From NCBI GenBank assembly GCA_025464925.1, contig JAODMS010000163.1:1-9153 (forward strand): DNA of 9,153 bases. Reading direction: 5' to 3'. A program made the translations under genes and the position numbers. The notes beneath the pieces were generated by a model, which was given only the letters and a program-made list of their open reading frames with translations, was not told the DNA's origin and made no database searches. Shown here one piece after another: positions 1 through 6,294 of the stretch (within the stretch, counting starts at the first letter, position 1; every line of letters starts with the position of its first letter). This stretch comes from Arthrobacter sp. Lineage in GTDB: Bacteria > Actinomycetota > Actinomycetes > Actinomycetales > Micrococcaceae.

Positions 1-148
1 CACGGCGGTGGGCCTGGATGTCTTCGAGGACTTCGCGGAGATCGCCCGCACCGAGCTGCTGACCATCGACGAGGGCACCACCATCAAGGGGTTCAAGAAG
101 GAACTGAACTGGAACGCCGCCTACTACCGCCTGGCCGGACGGCTGTGA
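1..148 (+). CDS. araA: L-arabinose isomerase, C-terminal end (partial)
   Basis: This is the last 48 codons of a gene that enters from the left edge; the reading frame begins at base 2 and stops with TGA at 146-148. L-arabinose isomerase converts L-arabinose to L-ribulose in the cytoplasm, the first step of bacterial arabinose catabolism. The visible tail has the pattern typical of the C-terminus of this family: a [10 protein letters not shown] helix, then a strand with ID..TTI, then [14 protein letters not shown] just before the stop. The catalytic residues lie upstream, outside the window, so the call rests on the tail alone. The stop codon overlaps the GTG start of the epimerase gene in a GTGA arrangement, which indicates a shared mRNA and translational coupling. 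The arabinose context of the following genes supports the call. Confidence 0.82.
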   Translation, partial: TAVGLDVFEDFAEIARTELLTIDEGTTIKGFKKELNWNAAYYRLAGRL

Positions 149-1110
149 GCGGGGACGAATACGAGCTCCGCGCGGGAGGCTATACAGCCGTCGTGACTGC
201 GCGCGCGGCCGCACTGCGCCGGCTGCAGTTCCGGGGCCGGGACCTGATCGTGCCCTCCCCCGCGGGCGGTCCTATCCCGGACTACCGCGGCATCATTGCT
301 GCGCCCTGGCCAAACCGGATCCGGGACGGCGAGTACAGCTTCGAAGGCGTCGGCTGCGGGGCACCGGTCAACGAACCCGAACGCGGCTGCGCGCTCCACG
401 GCTTGGTGTTCGCTCTGGACTGGGCCCTGGAATCCCGCACGGAGGCCTCGGTGGCGCTCTCCTGCGTTCTCGAGCCGTCGCCGGGCTATCCGTTCGCCTT
501 GCGGCTCACCGCCCACTACCGGGTGGACGAGAACGGCCTGCACAACAGTGTGACGGCACGCAATACCGGGGAGCGGCCGGCGCCCTACGGGGTCTGCCCG
601 CACCCCTACCTCGTGGCCGGACCGGCCCCCCTTGATCAATGGACTCTCGAAGTGCCTGCCGGGACCTTCCTTGAAGTGACGCCGGACCGGCTCCTGCCGC
701 TGGCCACCCGCGCCGTCGAAGGCCACGAGTTCGACTTCCAGGCACCCCGGGTCATCGGTGCCACGGAAATCGATCACGCCTTCACAGACCTTGCCTTCGA
801 CGACGGCGGCCGCGCCCAGGTGATCGTTCGGGACCCGGGCGGAACCGGGGTCGGCCTGGCCTGGGACCGCTCCTGCCCCTGGCTTCAAGTGCACACCGCC
901 GACAAGAAGCCGCCGCTACCCAACCGGCTCGGACTCGCCGTCGAACCTATGACCTGCCCGCCGGATGCCTTCAACAGCGGCCAGGACGTGGTCCGGCTCG
1001 CCGCCGGCGACTCCCATGAAGCCTCCTGGACCATCTTCGCCCTCGCAAGTTCACCAGCCCCGGACGGGCAGGCTTCGGTTCTCTTGTCCGCACCATTGGA
1101 CATAAGCTGA
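145..1110 (+). CDS. Aldose 1-epimerase (GalM-like mutarotase)
   Basis: A 321-residue cytoplasmic enzyme of the aldose 1-epimerase family, which interconverts alpha and beta anomers of free sugars. Family landmarks are in order: PWPNRIRDG at about 54-62, His85 in the CALHGL motif, His153 in CPHPYL (the expected general acid), the substrate-binding Asp210 in the IDHAF motif, and Glu267 in GLAVEPM (the expected general base). Nothing essential is missing and the length is normal. The GTG start at 145 overlaps the araA stop by four bases, and no strong Shine-Dalgarno sequence precedes it, so translation probably depends on ribosomes finishing araA. Coupling to araA suggests it acts on L-arabinose or a related pentose. 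The family cannot be assigned a substrate from sequence alone, so I do not call it galactose-specific. Confidence 0.9.
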   Translation: MSGDEYELRAGGYTAVVTARAAALRRLQFRGRDLIVPSPAGGPIPDYRGIIAAPWPNRIRDGEYSFEGVGCGAPVNEPERGCALHGLVFALDWALESRTEASVALSCVLEPSPGYPFALRLTAHYRVDENGLHNSVTARNTGERPAPYGVCPHPYLVAGPAPLDQWTLEVPAGTFLEVTPDRLLPLATRAVEGHEFDFQAPRVIGATEIDHAFTDLAFDDGGRAQVIVRDPGGTGVGLAWDRSCPWLQVHTADKKPPLPNRLGLAVEPMTCPPDAFNSGQDVVRLAAGDSHEASWTIFALASSPAPDGQASVLLSAPLDIS

Positions 1111-1159
1111 TCGGATCGGCAGGGGCTTAGATCTGTCCGTGGAACGTGAAAGGGTCGGG

Positions 1160-2182
1160 ATGTCAACAGGAGGAGGGACTGCACGTCCGCCGGTGATGGA
1201 GGACGTGGCGAGGGCGGCAGGTGTGTCGCACCAGACCGTTTCCCGGGTGCTCAACGCCCATCCGAATGTCAGCCCTAAAACACGCCTCCGGGTGGAGACA
1301 GCGATCGCGGAACTGGGCTACCGCAGAAACACCGCAGCCCGCAGCCTTGTCACCCGGAGGTCCCAGACAATCGGCGTCCTGGGAAGCGAAATGTCGCAAT
1401 ACGGTCCATCCAACACCCTCCTGGGTGTCCAGCAGGCGGCGCGGGACCAAGGTTACTTCGTCAGCATCGCCAGCTTGCGGGAAGTTACGCCGGCGACCAT
1501 CAAGGACGCCCTCGAGCACTTCATGATGCAGTCCGTTGAAGGCATTGTCGTCATCGTGCCCCATACGGCAATTTTCGAATCGCTGCGTGAAATCAGCGTC
1601 CCGGTCCCGCTCGTAGCGGTCGGGTTCAGCGCGGACGAGCGGTTGAGCGTTGCCGCCGTGGACCAGGGGATGGGTGCCCGGCTCGCCGTCCAGCACCTCA
1701 TTGATCTCGGCCACCGGGAGATAGCCCACCTGTCCGGGCCCCCTGACTGGATCGACGCGACGGCCCGCATTGAAGGCTGGCGCGCCACGCTTGCCGACGC
1801 CGGACTGAATGCCCCAGTACTCCTCCCGGGCGACTGGACCGCCGAACGGGGCTACCGGGCAGGGCTGCAGCTGGCAGCCGAACGCAACGCCACCGCGCTT
1901 TTCGCGGCCAATGACCAGATGGCCCTGGGAGCACTCCGCGCCTTCCACGAATCCGGCGTCCGGGTGCCCGAAGACATCAGCGTTGTCGGCTACGACGACC
2001 AGCCTGAGGCGGCATATTTCATTCCCCCGCTGACCACCATCAACCAGGGCTTTGAAGAACTGGGGGCACGCTGCATGCGGCTCCTGCTCGACGACATGGC
2101 CAGCGGCCCCTCGGGCACGGCCTCTGTCGTCAGCCCGAAGCTCGTCGTACGTTCAACAACCGCCCCTCCCCGGCGCGGATAG
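1160..2182 (+). CDS. LacI-family transcriptional regulator (LacI-1), probable arabinose/pentose repressor
   Basis: A 340-residue sugar-responsive DNA-binding repressor. The N-terminal helix-turn-helix spans about residues 13-34 with recognition helix VSHQTVSRVLN (His24, Gln25, Arg29), close to the Tyr-Gln...Arg of E. coli LacI. The hinge helix follows at about 57-68 (NTAARSLVTRRS, with the conserved Leu). The periplasmic-binding-protein-like effector domain runs from about 70, with ARIEGWR at 202-208, FAANDQMALGAL at 248-259, GYDD at 277-280 and PPLTTI at 289-294. I prefer the ATG at 1160 because GAAAGGG sits 5 bases upstream; a GTG at 1139 would add seven residues but has only a distant AGGGG. 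It lies 49 bases after the epimerase with no terminator between, so it is probably in the araA operon. I infer that it controls the lac-like operators at 2226, 3406 and 8780. Confidence 0.92.
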   Translation: MSTGGGTARPPVMEDVARAAGVSHQTVSRVLNAHPNVSPKTRLRVETAIAELGYRRNTAARSLVTRRSQTIGVLGSEMSQYGPSNTLLGVQQAARDQGYFVSIASLREVTPATIKDALEHFMMQSVEGIVVIVPHTAIFESLREISVPVPLVAVGFSADERLSVAAVDQGMGARLAVQHLIDLGHREIAHLSGPPDWIDATARIEGWRATLADAGLNAPVLLPGDWTAERGYRAGLQLAAERNATALFAANDQMALGALRAFHESGVRVPEDISVVGYDDQPEAAYFIPPLTTINQGFEELGARCMRLLLDDMASGPSGTASVVSPKLVVRSTTAPPRRG

Positions 2183-2188
2183 GCTGAT

Positions 2189-2228
2189 GCCGCTGGTGCC
2201 CCGGTGAAAAAGCAGCGGCTCTCCTTTG
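2189..2228 (+). terminator. Possible terminator after LacI-1
   Basis: A perfect 7-bp inverted repeat, GCCGCTG at 2189-2195 and CAGCGGC at 2213-2219, encloses a 17-base loop and is followed by the pyrimidine run TCTCCTTTG. It begins a few bases after the LacI-1 stop. The stem is short and the T-tract imperfect, so it may be a weak terminator or chance. Confidence 0.35.
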
Positions 2229-2241
2229 ATAACGCTAACAA
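2226..2241. promoter_or_regulatory. LacI-type operator O1, upstream of the aldo/keto reductase
   Basis: TTGATAACGCTAACAA matches the operator at 8780 in 14 of 16 positions and keeps the central CG at which LacI-family hinge helices bend DNA. Its first six bases (TTGATA) also resemble a -35 box. It lies about 59 bases upstream of the predicted reductase transcription start, so it could repress by interference or act on another promoter nearby. Function is inferred from repetition of the motif in this window. Confidence 0.65.
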
Positions 2242-2254
2242 GATGCGTGTCAGG

Positions 2255-2293
2255 TTCAAGATCCGGGCGTGGACAGGCTTTATAGTCAAACGA
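2255..2293 (+). promoter_or_regulatory. Candidate leaderless promoter of the aldo/keto reductase
   Basis: A good -10 hexamer, TATAGT, lies at 2281-2286, and exactly six bases separate it from the ATG at 2293, which would place the transcription start on the A of the start codon. No Shine-Dalgarno sequence precedes this ATG, as expected of a leaderless message. The -35 region is poor; TTCAAG at 2255-2260 is the nearest candidate and its spacing is long (20 bases). Confidence 0.5.
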
Positions 2294-3279
2294 TGGAACA
2301 GAGAATACTGGGCAAGACCGGCCGGACCGTATCTGTCGTAGGCCTGGGAACATGGCAGCTCGGCGCCGACTGGGGCAGCGTGGACCAGAATGAGGCCAAC
2401 GCCGTACTGGAGGCCGCAGCGGATTCCGGGGTGACGTTCTTCGACACCGCGGATGTCTACGGCGACGGACGGAGTGAGCAGACCATCGGTGCGTTTCTCG
2501 CGGCCCATCCCGGCCTCGATATCACCGTTGCGACAAAAATGGGCCGGCGCCTGGAGCAGGCGCCGGAGAACTACAATCTCGGAAATTTCCGTCAATGGGT
2601 GGACCGGTCCCGGCGCAATCTGGGCACTGACTGCCTGGACCTGGTGCAGCTCCACTGTCCGCCGACTGCCGTGTACAGCCGGACGGAAGTCTACGACGCG
2701 CTCGAAACGCTGGTCCAGGAGGGCTCGATCCGAAACTACGGCGTCAGCGTCGAGCGGGCGGACGAAGCCCTGGAGGCAATGCGCCGGCCCGGAACGGCCA
2801 CGGTGCAGATCATCCTGAACGCGTTCCGGCTCAAGCCCCTGGACGAGGTCCTGCCCGCGGCGGTGGCCGCTGGCGTCGGCATCATTGCGCGGGTGCCGCT
2901 GGCCTCGGGGCTCCTTTCCGGCAAGTACTCCACGGACACCGTATTTGCCGAGAACGATCACCGGAACTACAACCGGTCGGGGGCGGCGTTCGACGTGGGG
3001 GAAACGTTCTCCGGCGTAGATTTCGAACAGGGCCTCACAGCCGCTCAGGAGTTTGGCCAACTGGCACCCGGGGGTGCCACGACGGCACAGGCCGCCATTG
3101 CCTGGGTGGCGGCGCAGGACGGTGTCAGCACCGTCATTCCGGGCGCCCGCAGCCGGGAGCAGGCCCGGTCCAACGCAGCCTCGGGCAGCATGCTGGCCGA
3201 CATTGATGCGGACTTCAACGCAGGCGTCCGCTCGATTTACGGGCGCTACTTCCGCGGGTCGGTTCATCCGCGCTGGTAG
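2293..3279 (+). CDS. Aldo/keto reductase
   Basis: A 328-residue cytoplasmic NADPH-dependent oxidoreductase with the (beta/alpha)8 fold of the aldo/keto reductase superfamily. The catalytic tetrad is visible: Asp51 and Tyr56 in FFDTADVYGDG, Lys82 in ATKMG, and His121 in LVQLHCPP. The N-terminal MEQRILGKTG...VVGLGTWQLG and the C-terminal VIPGARSREQARSN, which holds the cofactor phosphate-binding region, are both typical. I chose the ATG at 2293 because the protein then begins at the usual family start and because TATAGT lies six bases upstream; a GTG at 2269 would add eight residues and also lacks a ribosome binding site. It is flanked by the O1 operator upstream and a strong hairpin terminator downstream, so it is a single-gene unit. 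The substrate is unknown; sugar aldehydes or a detoxification role are both possible. Confidence 0.92.
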   Translation: MEQRILGKTGRTVSVVGLGTWQLGADWGSVDQNEANAVLEAAADSGVTFFDTADVYGDGRSEQTIGAFLAAHPGLDITVATKMGRRLEQAPENYNLGNFRQWVDRSRRNLGTDCLDLVQLHCPPTAVYSRTEVYDALETLVQEGSIRNYGVSVERADEALEAMRRPGTATVQIILNAFRLKPLDEVLPAAVAAGVGIIARVPLASGLLSGKYSTDTVFAENDHRNYNRSGAAFDVGETFSGVDFEQGLTAAQEFGQLAPGGATTAQAAIAWVAAQDGVSTVIPGARSREQARSNAASGSMLADIDADFNAGVRSIYGRYFRGSVHPRW

Positions 3280-3285
3280 TCCCGC

Positions 3286-3350
3286 AACCGGGGCGGGCCT
3301 CCCGCGACTGGCACTTCTGCCGGGGGCCCGCCCCGGTTCCTCGCTTATTC
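3286..3350 (+). terminator. Hairpin terminator after the aldo/keto reductase
   Basis: A perfect 14-bp inverted repeat, AACCGGGGCGGGCC at 3286-3299 and GGCCCGCCCCGGTT at 3325-3338, encloses a 25-base loop and is followed by CCTCGCTTATT. It starts seven bases after the reductase stop. The strong GC stem fits termination in high-GC bacteria, although the T-tract is weak. It separates the reductase from the sugar importer operon. Confidence 0.75.
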
Positions 3351-3370
3351 CCCAGCAAGCGGACTGTGCA

Positions 3371-3400
3371 TTGACTCACATCCCGCCTCCGCGTTACCTT
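3371..3400 (+). promoter_or_regulatory. Candidate promoter of chvE-mmsA-mmsB
   Basis: TTGACT (5/6 match to the -35 consensus) at 3371-3376 is separated by 18 bases from TACCTT at 3395-3400, which fits the TAnnnT pattern of actinobacterial -10 boxes. Transcription would start near 3407, inside operator O2, so a bound repressor would block the start site directly. The resulting leader would be about 120 bases long. Confidence 0.55.
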
Positions 3401-3405
3401 ATGGT

Positions 3406-3421
3406 TTGTTAGCGATAACAA
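3406..3421. promoter_or_regulatory. LacI-type operator O2 at the chvE promoter
   Basis: TTGTTAGCGATAACAA has perfect 6-bp arms (TTGTTA and TAACAA) around a CG centre. It is the exact reverse complement of O3 at 8780 and strikingly close to E. coli lacO1, TTGTGAGCGGATAACAA, differing by one base and one deleted base. Its position at the predicted +1 is a classic repression site. Confidence 0.8.
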
Positions 3422-3423
3422 TA

Positions 3424-3510
3424 CTTTCGGCACTGTCCGAAAGAGCGCGCACTGTCCGCAAAGATGCGGACAGGCCTAGGGGCATAAGGGATTCGTGGAC
3501 CGCAGGGTCC
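3424..3510 (+). promoter_or_regulatory. Structured 5' leader of chvE with repeats and three hairpins
   Basis: Three perfect hairpins follow O2. Hairpin 1 pairs CTTTCGG (3424-3430) with CCGAAAG (3437-3443) around CACTGT. Hairpin 2 pairs CTGTCCGC (3452-3459) with GCGGACAG (3466-3473) around AAAGAT. Hairpin 3 pairs GGACC (3497-3501) with GGTCC (3506-3510) around GCAG. The 10-mer GCACTGTCCG occurs twice, at 3430-3439 and 3449-3458, 19 bases apart. Because of this, the first copy could also pair with CGGACAG at 3467-3473, giving an alternative fold. Whether this is an RNA switch, a protein-binding site or an mRNA stabiliser cannot be told from the sequence. Confidence 0.5.
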
Positions 3511-3526
3511 GCGGGAGGAGAAAACC

Positions 3527-4657
3527 GTGAGAATCAAGAAACTCTTGGGCGCCGTTGCTGTCGCCCTCGCGCTGACAGTGGGGGCCACGGGATGTGGTTC
3601 CCGTGGCGGTGGCGCGGCAGCCAGCCCGTCCGGCAGCGCCGATACAGCGGGCGCCCTGGTGGGCATCTCGATGCCGACGCAGACCTCGGAGCGGTGGATC
3701 GCGGACGGCAAGAACGTCTCCGATTCCCTGACGAAGCTTGGCTACAAGACGGACCTGCAGTACGCCAACGACGACATTCCCACCCAGGTCTCGCAGATCG
3801 AAAACATGCTCACCAAGGGTGCCAAGGCCCTGATCATCGCTGCCATCGACGGCACCACGCTCACCGATGTCCTCGCCAAGGCGAAGGAACAGAACGTCAA
3901 GGTCATCGCATACGACCGCCTCATCAACGGATCCCCGAACGTGGACTACTACACAACGTTCGACAACTACACCGTGGGGGTCCAGCAGGCCACCTCGCTG
4001 CTGACCGGCCTGGGTCTCCTCGACCCCAGCGGCAAGACGGTGGACGGGAAGGGCCCGTTCAACGTGGAACTCTTCGCGGGCAGCCCGGATGACAACAACG
4101 CCAACTTTTTCTGGACCGGCGCCATGGACACCCTCAAGCCGTTCATGGACGCGGGAACCCTCAAGGTCCCCAGCGGCCAGACCAAGTTCGAGCAGGCTGC
4201 CATCCTGCGGTGGCAGGCTCCCGTCGCCCAGAAGCGCATGGAAGACATCCTGACGTCCGCTTACAGCTCCGGCACCAAGCTGGACGGCGTCCTTTCCCCT
4301 TACGACGGCCTGTCCATCGGCATCATTTCCGCCCTCACGAGCACCGGGGGCTACGCCCAGGGAAGCCTGCCGGTCGTCACAGGCCAGGATGCGGAAAAGG
4401 GCTCGGTCAAGTCCATCGTGGGCGGGGAACAATACTCCACGATTTTCAAGGACACCCGGCAGCTCGGGGCCCAGGCCGTGAAGATGGTCGATGCGGTCCT
4501 GAAGGGCCAGGAGCCGGAAGTCAACGACTCCAAGACCTATAACAACAAGGTCAAGGTGGTCCCGGCGTACCTGCTCAAGTCCGTCATCATCACCAAGGAC
4601 AACTACCAGAAGGAACTCATCGACTCCGGGTACTACACCGCGGCCGATATCAAGTAG
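3527..4657 (+). CDS. chvE: Sugar ABC transporter substrate-binding lipoprotein, ChvE type
   Basis: A 376-residue receptor that captures monosaccharides outside the membrane and delivers them to MmsA-MmsB. The signal peptide has a basic start (MRIKK), a hydrophobic core at 6-19 and a lipobox ending in Cys23 (ATGC), followed by a Gly/Ala/Ser-rich linker to about 43. The mature part matches the ChvE/multiple-monosaccharide branch of periplasmic-binding-protein fold type [17 protein letters not shown] at 46-61, [19 protein letters not shown] at 76-94, [10 protein letters not shown] at 107-116, VIAYDRLI at 126-133 and TTFDNYTVG at 143-151. These include the Arg56-Trp57, Asp130-Arg131 and Asp146-Asn147 regions expected to line the sugar pocket. 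The GTG start at 3527 is set by GGAGGAG six bases upstream. ChvE homologues bind arabinose, galactose, xylose and glucose; L-arabinose is inferred here from araA. Confidence 0.93.
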   Translation: MRIKKLLGAVAVALALTVGATGCGSRGGGAAASPSGSADTAGALVGISMPTQTSERWIADGKNVSDSLTKLGYKTDLQYANDDIPTQVSQIENMLTKGAKALIIAAIDGTTLTDVLAKAKEQNVKVIAYDRLINGSPNVDYYTTFDNYTVGVQQATSLLTGLGLLDPSGKTVDGKGPFNVELFAGSPDDNNANFFWTGAMDTLKPFMDAGTLKVPSGQTKFEQAAILRWQAPVAQKRMEDILTSAYSSGTKLDGVLSPYDGLSIGIISALTSTGGYAQGSLPVVTGQDAEKGSVKSIVGGEQYSTIFKDTRQLGAQAVKMVDAVLKGQEPEVNDSKTYNNKVKVVPAYLLKSVIITKDNYQKELIDSGYYTAADIK

Positions 4658-4664
4658 CCCTTCC

Positions 4665-4701
4665 GCAGGCCGGGCAGGCGGAGCCGCCTGCCCGGCCCTG
4701 C
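4665..4701 (+). terminator. Intergenic hairpin between chvE and mmsA
   Basis: GGCCGGGCAGGCG (4668-4680) pairs perfectly with CGCCTGCCCGGCC (4685-4697) around a GAGC loop, and three more pairs (GCA with TGC) extend it past one bulged C. No T-tract follows. It starts eight bases after the chvE stop, inside the operon. It probably protects chvE mRNA from 3' decay or partly terminates transcription, giving more receptor than transporter, as is common for sugar ABC operons. Confidence 0.65.
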
Positions 4702-4759
4702 CGAACGCCCCCTGCACCCGCAGGAGGGCCCGGCTTCGACCAGTCAGTGGGACTTGACG

Positions 4760-6289
4760 ATGAAAACACCCATTCTTCAAATGCGAGGAATCACCAAGAC
4801 CTTCCCCGGGGTGAAGGCCCTTCAGGACGTCACCCTGGATGTGAACCGCGGCGAAGTCCACGCCATCTGCGGAGAAAACGGAGCCGGAAAATCCACGCTC
4901 ATGAAAGTGCTGTCGGGCGTCTACGCGCACAACTCTTTCGAAGGAGACATCCTTTTCGAGAACGAGCCGTGCAACTTCTCCACCATCACCGACAGTGAGA
5001 AGCGCGGCATTGTCATCATCCATCAGGAACTGGCGCTGAGCCCGTACCTTTCGATCGCCGAAAACATCTACCTCGGCAACGAACAGGCCAAGAACGGCTG
5101 GGTGGACTGGCGCAAGACCAACCTCGAAGCGGCCAAATTGCTGGCCCGGGTAGGACTGAGCGAAAACCCCGTCACCCCGGTCCAGCACATCAGCGTGGGC
5201 AAGCAGCAACTGGTGGAGATCGCCAAGGCGCTCTCCAAGGAGGTCAAACTCCTGATCCTGGACGAGCCCACCGCCGCGCTCAACGACGAGGATTCCGGCC
5301 ACCTGCTGGACTTGATCATCCATCTGAAGGGCCAGGGCGTCACCAGCATCATCATCAGCCACAAGCTCAACGAAATCCGGAAGGTCGCGGACGCCGTGAC
5401 GATCATCCGGGACGGCAGGACCATCGAGACCCTGCGCCTGGACGAAGGCCAGATCACCCAGGAGCGGATCATCCGCGGCATGGTGGGCCGCGACCTGGAG
5501 AGCCTGTATCCGGACCGGGACCCGCAGATCGGCGAGGAAGTCCTGCGGATCGAGGACTGGTCCGTCCAACATCCCCAGGACCACACCCGCATGGTGGTCC
5601 ACAACGCGAACCTGAACGTGCGCAAGGGCGAAGTCGTCGGACTGGCCGGCCTCATGGGAGCCGGCCGGACCGAACTGGCCATGAGCGTCTTCGGCCGCTC
5701 GTACGGCCACGCTGTCTCCGGGAAAGTCTTCAAGTACGGCCAGGAAATCAACACCTCCACGGTGTCCGCCGCCATCAAGCACGGCATCGCCTACGCGACA
5801 GAGGACCGAAAGCGCTACGGGTTGAACCTCATCGAGGACATCAAGCGCAACGTTTCCATGGCCGGGCTGCGCAAGCTCGTCAGGCGCGGGTGGGTGGACA
5901 AGAACGAAGAAACCATGGTGGCCAACGGTTACCGGACGAGCATGAACATCAAGGCGCCGTCGGTGGCTGCCATCACGGGCAAGCTTTCAGGCGGAAACCA
6001 GCAGAAAGTGGTGCTGAGCAAGTGGATGTTTTCCGATCCGGACGTGCTCATTCTCGATGAGCCCACCCGTGGCATCGACGTCGGTGCCAAATTCGAGATT
6101 TACACGATCATCGCCAGGCTGGCAGCGGAGGGAAAGGCGGTCATCGTCATTTCCTCGGAGCTGCCCGAGCTGCTGGGCATCTGCGACAGGATCTACACCT
6201 TGTCCGCCGGCCATGTCACCGGCGAAGTACCCATCGCCGAAGCATCCCAGGAAACCCTCATGCATTACATGACCAAGGAGAAGGAATAG
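4760..6289 (+). CDS. mmsA: Sugar ABC transporter double ATP-binding protein MmsA
   Basis: A 509-residue protein with two fused ABC ATPase domains that powers import through MmsB; it sits on the inner face of the membrane. Positions below count from an in-frame TTG at 4754, two codons upstream. Domain 1 has Walker [10 protein letters not shown] at 40-48, a divergent signature ISVGKQQ at 146-152, Walker B LLILDEP at 166-172 and switch His203. Domain 2 has a degenerate Walker A (MGAGRTE at 301-307, Lys replaced by Arg), an intact signature LSGGNQQ at 411-417 and Walker [13 protein letters not shown] at 431-442. Its switch His is replaced by Ser468. One active and one degenerate site is normal for the CUT2 class (RbsA, XylG, GguA). 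I prefer the ATG at 4760 over the TTG, although only a weak GGGAC precedes it. It follows chvE by 102 bases including a hairpin and precedes mmsB by 5 bases. Confidence 0.94.
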   Translation: MKTPILQMRGITKTFPGVKALQDVTLDVNRGEVHAICGENGAGKSTLMKVLSGVYAHNSFEGDILFENEPCNFSTITDSEKRGIVIIHQELALSPYLSIAENIYLGNEQAKNGWVDWRKTNLEAAKLLARVGLSENPVTPVQHISVGKQQLVEIAKALSKEVKLLILDEPTAALNDEDSGHLLDLIIHLKGQGVTSIIISHKLNEIRKVADAVTIIRDGRTIETLRLDEGQITQERIIRGMVGRDLESLYPDRDPQIGEEVLRIEDWSVQHPQDHTRMVVHNANLNVRKGEVVGLAGLMGAGRTELAMSVFGRSYGHAVSGKVFKYGQEINTSTVSAAIKHGIAYATEDRKRYGLNLIEDIKRNVSMAGLRKLVRRGWVDKNEETMVANGYRTSMNIKAPSVAAITGKLSGGNQQKVVLSKWMFSDPDVLILDEPTRGIDVGAKFEIYTIIARLAAEGKAVIVISSELPELLGICDRIYTLSAGHVTGEVPIAEASQETLMHYMTKEKE

Positions 6290-6294
6290 CGAAC

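Noticed and set aside
1111..1159. A separate promoter for LacI-1 in the short gap after the epimerase.
   Set aside because: No TAnnnT box with a -35 at proper spacing is convincing in the 49 bases, so read-through from the araA operon is simpler.
1990..3267. A 425-codon minus-strand open frame across the end of LacI-1 and the aldo/keto reductase.
   Set aside because: It is a shadow of two well-supported plus-strand genes and covers the terminator/operator region between them, with no domain or ribosome binding site.
3476..5782. A 768-codon open frame on the minus strand, antisense to chvE and most of mmsA.
   Set aside because: It is composed of low-complexity Gly/Asp/Val/Leu/Arg-rich sequence with no recognisable domain. 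It mirrors the GC-rich codon positions of chvE and mmsA, whose plus-strand products are clear.
4754..6289. The degenerate second ATPase site of MmsA (Arg for Lys in Walker A, no switch His) as a mutated gene.
   Set aside because: This is the normal state of the second domain in CUT2-type sugar importers such as RbsA and XylG.
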